Positions 56,375 to 64,000 of a DNA stretch of 64,000 nucleotides are shown in pieces. The stretch comes from Eupeodes corollae (Eukaryota; Arthropoda; Insecta; Diptera; Syrphidae): NCBI RefSeq assembly GCF_945859685.1, contig NC_079147.1, forward strand, positions 176,869,174-176,933,173, in the 5' to 3' direction. The first letter of the stretch is position 1, and each line of letters opens with the position of its first letter. The position numbers and the translations under genes were made by a program. A model generated the notes under the pieces. That model was not told the origin of the DNA. It worked only from the letters and a program-made list of their open reading frames with translations, and ran no database searches.

Positions 56375-58394
56375 TTAATAAATTAAATTGTTGACACTTT
56401 TTTTATAAAAATGAAAAACTTAAGAATATTCTTAGTCCTAAAATTTGTTTTACGTTTCGAACATTTAAAATTACTTAAGCTTGGATTTTCTTGTAGGTAT
56501 AACAATTATAAAATAAGCTTTAATCTTAATGTCAAAATGTTGTATCATTCCCTTACAATTTAATTCCTTCCCTTAAATCGTAATGTTTGCATTTGAAAAT
56601 TGATTTAAAGTTTTGAAGGCTCCAAATCAGTAAAATACAGATAAGCATTTAAGCACTCATGAATGACATTGACAATAATAATTTCCAAAATCAAATATAA
56701 CCTCACAGCAAATTCGCAAGGTTAACTTCTCAAAACTCGAAATCCACATCAGAAATATTTGCTCTTAACTAATAAATCTTTTTCTCTCTTTAAAAACACA
56801 TAAAAGTACTTAAACAAACCCCATCGGCACACCATTAATCTGTACCTCCCGCATTCCCCCAGCAAAGACTCACACCACACATCCATAAAAAACATCTAAA
56901 TTCCACCCAAAGATATAAATGCGGCCTCTCGAAAATAATTTCAGTGCTAGCTAAATATTTGCTAATATTTCGCCATTTTTAAATGACTTCAATCTTAAAT
57001 ACTCGTTATCCTCTGTAAAAAAAAATACAGAAAATAAGAAAAATCTAATATAATAAAAGATTCCCATCTCAGTTTTAAGGGTCAAATATAACAGCAATTT
57101 TATAGAGAAAAATCCTCTCGAAAAAGTTCTTCAATGCGGTATGAAGTGTTTCATTAAAAATTTGAGTAAATAACACCACAGCAGCATTACCTCACATCAC
57201 ACAGCACGAATCTAGGAGTTGAATTTGGGAATTGGGAGGAAGTTTAAAAAATATCAAAAACAGCCACAAAAAAAGGAGCTAAATGCAGACTTATAAGTAT
57301 TCAAGCTAAACTAACTCGTAAAATACAATTTCATTCTGCACAGCAGTTGGTAAGGTTGCTTGTGATGTGGATAAAAAAAAGTATTGCAAAAGATTTTATT
57401 AAAAGTGAATTTTCATACACATATACTCGTATGATGGTCATTTGGTAAGGATAACAACAATTTTGCTTTGATTCGGTATATGCCGCCACCGCCGCCGCCG
57501 CTGAGCTGGGATGTGTGATGAGAGCAAATGTTAAATGTAATTGCCCATAAGGTTATTTGAATTTTGATGTTTCGCAATTTCGAGTGTCGATACTACTTTT
57601 TTGTGTTAACTTTCTTTCCTTTTGACGATGAAGTATACATGAACAATTTTAGGTGCTTTGTGTATGTAAAAAAACTCAAGGATCAATTTTGACATGAAAG
57701 AGGGTTTAAGGACCTATTAAAAAGCGGGTATAGTTTGTGGTTATTATAGACGTTTGTGGTTGGTAAACTCTTCAGACATTGAGAGTTTAGAGAGTGAGAG
57801 AAACAGACCACTTTTATAGTTGATAATAATGAGGAATTTGAAGGATAACGACTTCATTATTGTAAAATGTTCATGGCAAATTATATTTTAAGGCTTAAAA
57901 CCGATATGGTATTTCCAAAAAGTTGGGGATACTACATTGATATTGACAAACATGTTCATAACATTTGTTAATTGTTAAAAAAAAGCAGAAAGGAATATTT
58001 GATATTGATTTTACTTATAGTTGATATTATAAATTGATAAATAGTTGAATTCCTCCATGAGTTGGTTTCTGCACGAAATAGCTACTATTCAGAATTTGAA
58101 TAGTTGTTTTCAATCATTCGTATTTTCACCATTAAACGTTAAAATTGTTTGTCTTCACTTAAATTAAAGCTTCACTGGCTAAGTGGCTTGGAATTCTCTC
58201 AGTACGGGTCATCTGTTTTGGAAATGTTCGGTCTTCTTAAAATTGCAAATACTGAACATCGATGATCCAAAACTGCCGTATCTGCTTCTATTTAGACGAA
58301 TAAGAGTGCATATCATTTGGAAATCCATGTCACTTTACCAATATCAAAATTTTCATTCCAATATTTCTTACCTCTTGTTGCCTAGAGGTCATCT
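56375..58394. other. Interval without recognised genes
   Basis: AT-rich. GCCGCCACCGCCGCCGCCGC at 57482 is a short triplet run. No domain was seen. Confidence 0.4.
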
Positions 58395-58605
58395 TAAGCG
58401 TTAAAAGATTTGAAGATATTTTGTAACTTGAAGTTGATCGTATTCGGGTACTTCTTTGAATTTAAAATGTTCCTTGTCAGATAGTCTACCTGCATTCCGA
58501 AACACTATCACCTCTTATTTCGTCATATTCAAAAAATCTTGAAAATCTTTCGCATAAAGTAAAGCATAAGAGGAGCGGTGGCATCCTGGTTTGATAACAT
58601 TTATT
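58395..58605 (-). pseudogene. Compact reverse transcriptase relic
   Basis: One minus-strand frame, with a single stop, reads KPGCHRSSYALLYAKDFQDF, FLNMTK, then EVIVFRNAGRLS and VTKYLQIF. These resemble motif B (G-x-x-QGC-x-x-SP), motif C with the first Asp lost (YADD changed to YAKD), and the thumb block K-x-x-V-x-V-F-R-x-G-G-R-L ... Y-L-G-I. Large deletions have brought the motifs together. It is a different LINE group from the others here. Confidence 0.5.
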
Positions 58606-59060
58606 GTTTCAAAATTTTAAGACATATCTTTTCCTGGCCACACAGCAGAAAAAGTGTTGACATAAATGGACTGAATTATCCGAACGATTTTTGTCTAAAT
58701 TACAATTGAGTGATGTTTATAAATTAACAAGCTTCGAAAGATTTTATGGAATTCAGCCTTCGAATCCATACAAAAAATACATAAGCTCTTTTTTCTCCTT
58801 AAGCTTAATATGCATTATTGAAGCCAAGTTTTAAATATTGTCCATGTTTTCCTTACTATATCCAGCTTGAAACTCTGTGAAGATATTGTTGTTTGATACT
58901 CATGCGTAAAGTCAATCATTGTTTCCGGGCTACAATTTATGAATGAGACACCACGTTAATTGTATGGCTGGGTTAGCCGCGAGATTAAAGGCTCAATTCA
59001 AGAAAATAAACTCGTCATCGCTGCAACAGCTCAACCTTTCAACAAAGAATTCTGTACTGT

Positions 59061-59695
59061 AAGGGTGTGTTCACACCAAAAACACATATCAGGAAAGATT
59101 GTTTAAAAAACGTTACTGAAATGTTTTCACTTGGTTTAAAAAATACTTCAGATGATTCTGGTTCGTTGTTTTTATTTTGAGTGAACGCTTTGAAAATTTT
59201 TTTTGAAATGTCTCTTTGTTTCTTAATTATGTATCCGATTTTGTGCGTGATATTGGACTATTAAAACATATATATAAATGAAATATGTTTTACAAACATA
59301 CATTTTATTTTTTTACATCATTGTATTGAAATTTTATTTTTTCGGAAATATGTATCAGCTTTTTTAACTTTATTTGAAAAAAGTTGTGTACAAACCTTTT
59401 TTTATTTTATACGTTTTTATCAGTTAGATAACATTCACGCTGCTTTATTCCTTCCGTTACATTTAATATATGTATATTCATATCATAGCCAATCACCCAC
59501 AATCTACTTCACCTATGTAAATACTTGGGAAAGAAATAAAGATTTCCACCCAGAATGAGAAACGGAGAAACATTCTAGAATTGTTTCGAGAGCGTCCAGA
59601 CCAAAAAAAAAACATTTCAGAAACATTTCTATTTTTCTGAAACGCTTTTAAGTGTTACAAAAATGTTTCTTTAGCTTGGACACAACTTTATATAG
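59061..59695. mobile_element. MITE candidate with GTGTTCACACCAAAAACACAT-type ends
   Basis: GTGTGTTCACACCAAAAACA at 59064 faces GTGTCCAAGCTAAAGAAACA (complement of 59664-59685), 14-15 of 20 bases equal. Near the right end GTCCAGACCAAA (59593) with TTTCAGAAAC and GTTTCTTTAG-type words forms a second foldback, TTTCAGAAA/TTTCTGAAA. The exact ends and target duplication are not resolved. Confidence 0.35.
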
Positions 59696-60419
59696 CATTA
59701 CAATTCTCCGCTATCAACAGGAACCTGAGACAATAAAGCGTAACATGAACCAACGCAGTGGACACGGCTATTGCCCACACATAGAAAGATGCTGACAAAA
59801 TATGCATATATAAATATATATGGTTTGTACAGCATATTATTGCATAATATACAAAGGTGAAATTTCAACCAATCTTTCGAAAACATTACAAACGTCATGT
59901 TATTGAGAATTTTCAGCGTTATACCGACATGGTTACCAATTGTGTTTGGTGGGATGGTGCCATAAAGCTACACAGACACATCATACCTTACAATTGATTT
60001 ATTGAAGAATAAGTTTGATACATTCTACTTCAAGAAATGCCGATTGGTCGATTTGGTTGTTTGACTTAACGCTTATAGCCTATTTCCCTCGTTTTCAAAT
60101 TCTCAAATTAAGACATTTCAAACAAACTAAATTTAAAAATTTTGCATACCTTTTTATATCAGACGACAGTCATTGATGGAATGCATTTCGTTCGATAAAT
60201 ACTTTTTTGTGTCAAGGATTTTCGAACAATTTTTTAAAAGTTCAAAAATACGATACAAAAAAAATTCATTTATTAAAAACAAAAATTTAAAAAGCTCAGT
60301 TAAAGCTTTCTAGAACTAGAATCTTCCTAAATGGTCAGGTAATTTTGAAGAGTTTTGTTTAACACGTTTGGCTTCAAATTATTTTCATTCATCTAACCTA
60401 TATTTGTTTACATTAGAAA
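59696..60419. other. AT-rich interval, nothing recognised
   Basis: No motif-bearing frame was found. Confidence 0.4.
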
Positions 60420-60610
60420 TAAGATTTTGAAATCAAACTTAATATTTCATTGTATGCAAAATATTGTTGGTGTATTTTTAAATTTTTTAGAATAATTTAA
60501 CTGATAACTTTTTTAACAAATCACGGAAACCTACAAACCTTTAAGCAAGAGAAATTGACAGAAGAAATGGGAAGTTATCAGTGTGGGTTGCATCCCAGCC
60601 TCTTTTTTAT
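60420..60610 (-). repeat. Element R, 5'-terminal part
   Basis: Minus-strand start AAAAAAGAGGCTGGGATGCA, then CCCACACTGATAACTTCCCA and AAAGGTTTGTAGGTTTCCG. It continues about 190 bases and stops. Closest to 17691-17836. Confidence 0.75.
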
Positions 60611-60689
60611 TTATTAATGTTCATTAGAAAAAATTATAAACTTTCTTTACATCAGCCTTAAAATGTCATTCTACCCTGTCTACGTACTA

Positions 60690-61168
60690 CGCCTGATCAG
60701 CCCCGTCGAGGGGGAAACCCCACGGGCCCGGGATTTTCTAGGGGCCCGTAAAATTTAAAGCCATGAGGAAATACCTATTTCCACTTATTTGTTTGCATGT
60801 AATCTACCAATCTATCAGTCACCAGCTTGCCGATCTGAACCCCTAATTATTATTGGCTTACATTTTTGTTAATATTTAATGAAAAATTGGGCAACTCTGA
60901 ACTATTGAAAGAAAGTTATAATACATTTTTTTACTTAATTTAACGTACATTTCAAATTTATTTTATTTTGAAAATTTTTAAAGTCAAAATAAGGGGTCCG
61001 GGAACTTAAAACAAAACACAAATATTTAATTTGGTTTCTGTTTTTATAAAGTTTCTTTTCTTCTAGTTTTGTTTCATGAACTTTGAAAAAATGGTAAATA
61101 TGGAGGGCCCGAGATTTTCCCGTCCCGGTCTAGGGCTCGGAATTCCTCTCGAGCGACGTAGCCCTACC
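60690..61168. repeat. Pair of GC-rich blocks around an AT-rich core
   Basis: 60690-60760 (GGGGGAAACCCCACGGGCCC, GGGATTTTCTAGGGGCCCG) and 61110-61168 (GGGCCCGAGATTTTCCCGTC, CTCTCGAGCGACGTAGCCC) share GGGCCCGRGATTTTC as a direct repeat. Each also has GC-rich partly inverted ends. This resembles hAT-type non-autonomous elements with a GTAGCCC-type end, but the ends are not defined. Confidence 0.4.
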
Positions 61169-61910
61169 AAAGAAATTAGTACTAATACATTTCTCGCATT
61201 ACGAGTACACGATTGAATTTAAGAAACCAGTCCCAGGAACAAATACGACTAAAACTTGTCTTATTTTGATTTGACATTAAATTTGCATTTCAAATATTTG
61301 TTTAAAATCACTTACATTAGTAGACAGTTGTAAAGTGGCTATAAATTTAGATATAAAATGTCACAAACGATTTAGAGCAATAAAATTATTATATATAAAT
61401 TATAAAAAAATGTAAAAAATGAAATAGGTTTTGTGTGATCCGCTTGACTAAAATATAAGAAATAATATAAAAACCCAACCCTTGTAAACATGCATATGGT
61501 GGAATATGAATGAATTGGAGTTTTATTCATGCATTGTTTAATTAAACATAAAGCCGGTCACATAGTTTTAGACACATAAGATGGTGTCAAGTCCTTAGTG
61601 GAAAACCCTATATGTATAAGATGTAATTATTTATATCGATTATGGAGGGTGTATTTCTGTGGGGGTTCAAATCTGCTCTAAAAATCACAACTTGATTCAA
61701 AAGTGTAAGAAAAAAGACAATTTTTGAGATAAGAAACAAATACTGACCTTTTCAAATTTTTGTCAAAATACAACTTTAAATATTGAAGTGTAAAATTGGG
61801 TTACATTTAAAATGCTAAGAACATTGAAAACAAAAATCATTTGTGGACAGGAAGATTGAACAATCGACTAATAATCGACGAAAGCAAGTGTTTTTTGCAA
61901 AATTTAATTA
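61169..61910. other. AT-rich interval, nothing recognised
   Basis: No motif-bearing frame and no repeat boundary were found. Confidence 0.4.
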
Positions 61911-63716
61911 AAAAAGAGGCTGGGATGCGACACATCGCACCTCCGGTGCAATATCGACGCAATTGCAATTTTTTCTGAAATTGAGTTAAGAACGCCATAA
62001 TGTCCCAAATGTCAAGTTTTATCCGTGGTAAAATTGACGTGATTGTATCTTTGCTAGTGCCCAAAAGAGGCCACTTTTTTGTTTGACACAAAAGTTTAAA
62101 CTATAAAATTTTTCGGAGCAACAAAGTCGTAATGTACCTTGCGCTCCACAATAGTTCAAACCCTTTACAAGCTCAAAAAAGAAACAGGTGAAAGATATAA
62201 AAGGTAAGAATATGAACTCTAACTCACTGAATAGTCAGCTATTTTTAGGACTCTTGAAGTCGATTCTGTAGGCCTATTTTAGGATGATATAGTATTTTCA
62301 ATAAGCAAGCAAACTTTAACCGTGATTCCTGAACATTTAAGAAAATTGCATTTACGTCATTATTGCACCGGAGGTGCGACATACTGATGAATTCCCATTC
62401 CGTCCGTCAATTTTTTTAAACAAAAGTGTCAGTTGAATTATTGAAAAAAAATTAATTACAGTATTTTGCATATGAGGAAATAGTAAGATTTCCAAAACTA
62501 TTTTAGTTAACGAATTTTTAAAACGAAACCCAATTTTTAACAATTTTAGCAGCATGTCTTAAAAGTTTATATTTCTTATATAAACAAATACAAATTGGAT
62601 CAATGAAATTAATTTGAAGTCTATATCTTCTATTATTCACGAGATATCGAGAACCGAACATCAATTTTTAGCAAAGTTGAGTAGTATTTTTTGTAGATTT
62701 TAATTTTGTATTAAAAAAACTGACTGTGGGAAGCTCCTGAATGTGGAGAACAATATTTTCTGAGCGATAAAATAAGTTTGAAGCAAATATTTTTAATCTT
62801 TAGGGATATTAAGGTCGAAAATCAATGTTTACCCACTTTTAGGTATGATTTTTTTAGGTTTTTAATTTTTTGGAAAGGAACTGTCAATTCGATTTTTATC
62901 AAATGTTGAAGACAATATTTCTTATAAGATAAGATTAATTTGAAGCTGATATTTTTGATTATTATTTTGTAAAAAAACTGTCAATTGGTTTTTTTTTTCA
63001 AAATTTTACAAAATCTTAGTAATGTTTTTTTTTTGTTTTTATTTTTTTTTTGTAAAAAACTGCCATTTCGATTTTTTTTATAAGATAAAGTAAGATTAAA
63101 GCGAATATCTCAAATTTTTGAAAAGATTTTTGGCTCAAAAATCAATTTTTACCAACTGTTATCAATTTTTTTAGGTTTTTACTTTTTGCAACAAAAACTT
63201 TCTATTCGATTTTTATTAAAATTTTACTAGATGTTAAAAAAATTATTCTTCGTTGCACAAAATTGTTGTGGAGATAACATCATTTTTTATTCGTAAAATT
63301 ATAGAGGTGACACATTTTTTTCTGCTTTTTTGATTTATAAAAAAACCGTTAATAGGATTTTTATCCAAAAATATACTTGTTTGGAATCATGTTACAATAT
63401 ATAATATAAAATTGCATTCAAGTCTCTAGCATTATTGGTTAATGAGATATGTAGGTTGAACCATTAATTAAACTGCTATGGTAAAAAAAAAAACACCCAT
63501 GAAATTTTCTTGAGAGCCCTTTTAGCATCTTTCTGCATTATGATCTATATAACAACATTTATTTGAAGTCAATATCTCTTCTGGTTTTTGAGCTATGGAC
63601 GACGAAAAAAAACGTCGCGAACGTACAGACCTACGAATATACTTAAAACGTCGAGAAATTCAAAATTTTCAATTCCACAAATCGGACCCATTACAATACC
63701 TTCCTATGGGAAGTTA
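61911..63716 (+). mobile_element. Element R, long copy carrying a MITE near its 5' end
   Basis: It starts AAAAAAGAGGCTGGGATGCG and ends CTTCCTATGGGAAGTTAA. A 445-bp MITE sits 20-odd bases inside the start. After it, R continues ACTGATGAATTCCCATTCCG, CCGTCAATTTTTTTAAAC. The array and 3' module (GACGAAAAAAAACGTCGCGA, AACGTCGAGAAATTC) are recognisable though eroded. Without the MITE it would be about 1359 bp. Confidence 0.85.
61935..62379. mobile_element. 445-bp MITE with perfect 19-bp inverted repeats, CA target duplication
   Basis: TCGCACCTCCGGTGCAATA (61935-61953) is repeated exactly in inverse at 62361-62379. Similarity extends inward imperfectly (TCGACGCAATTGCAATT against ATGACGTAAATGCAATT). 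CA precedes the left end (61933-61934) and follows the right end (62380-62381). Removing the element and one CA gives GCGACACATACTGAT, which is the R sequence GCGACCCACACTGAT with two changes. The inner part has no coding capacity. Superfamily unknown. Confidence 0.85.
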
Positions 63717-64000
63717 ACCATTGGTCGAGAACTATTATGACAGGGGATACCAAAAATTCCAAATTCTGAAACGTAATGGGCGTGGTTATCACCATTATTA
63801 GTTTGAACCATGCTTTATAGGATATCCTGTATACCTCCACATTTATAAAGTTCTATTGGAATGTTATTTATTTATTTGTTCCATCAAATTGCTGTCACTA
63901 TAAGAATGGTTGTGAACAAACAAGAATATAATATTGTCGAAACAATCCACTAGAACGTACTTTTTATATTTAATATGCTAAAAATAAACTTTTTATGAAA
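63717..64000. other. Window end, nothing recognised
   Basis: AT-rich with no motif-bearing frame. Confidence 0.4.

Noticed and set aside
61837..62091. Minus-strand ORF of 84 residues
   Set aside because: It runs across the junction of element R and the MITE, so it cannot be an ancestral gene.
1..64000. tRNA, rRNA or other RNA genes
   Set aside because: No cloverleaf with paired A and B boxes and no rRNA-like stretch was recognised. A GGTTCAAATC-like word at 61663 lacks a matching A box.

Overview
This is an AT-rich stretch of eukaryotic DNA, most likely from an insect and probably a fly. No intact host gene is visible. Nearly everything recognisable is a mobile element or the wreck of one: many non-LTR retrotransposons (LINEs), two Helitrons with classic ends, a PIF/Harbinger element, a mariner-type transposase relic, a piece of a fly-type SINE, several MITE candidates, and an abundant dispersed element that I do not recognise as a described family. 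The insect call rests on this element mix and AT richness. The fly call is inference, resting mainly on resemblance of the SINE piece to fly SINEs as I remember them.

Layout. 1-9 kb: LINE relics, then the first copies of the unrecognised element (called element R here), including one R copy inserted inside another. 9.4-10 kb: mariner-type transposase relic. 12-14.4 kb: another R copy, then a 942-bp PIF/Harbinger element with a MADF-domain relic. 15.8-21.3 kb: R relics and two LINEs facing each other. 24.1-27.4 kb: a Helitron that keeps the Rep nuclease but has lost its helicase. 27.65-32 kb: the best-preserved LINE, with an intact ORF1 and an ORF2 broken by one frameshift. 35-37.6 kb: SINE piece, R relic, and a second, opposite-strand Helitron that keeps only part of a helicase. 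39.2-45.7 kb: LINE relics, one with an RNase H domain, a Tc1-like inverted-repeat pair, and an odd zone full of CCAGAA/TTCTGG motifs with a GC-rich block inside it. 48.9-51.8 kb: a LINE nested in an R copy. 54.4-55 kb: a GTTGAA hexamer satellite. 55-56.4 and 61.9-63.7 kb: two long R copies, the second split by a 445-bp MITE that leaves a readable 2-bp target duplication.

Element R is the main theme. It occurs at more than ten places on both strands. Long copies start with GAGGCTGGGATGCGACCC and end in an AACTTCC/GGAAGTT hairpin. Inside they carry a tandem array with a strikingly regular 173-bp period. It has no evident protein of its own. The nested copy at 6411-7873 shows that it has moved as a discrete unit.

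The transposons do not work together as a pathway. The useful logic is their relative age: R copies are host to a LINE, a MITE and another R copy, so they predate those insertions. The LINE at 27.7-32 kb looks young.
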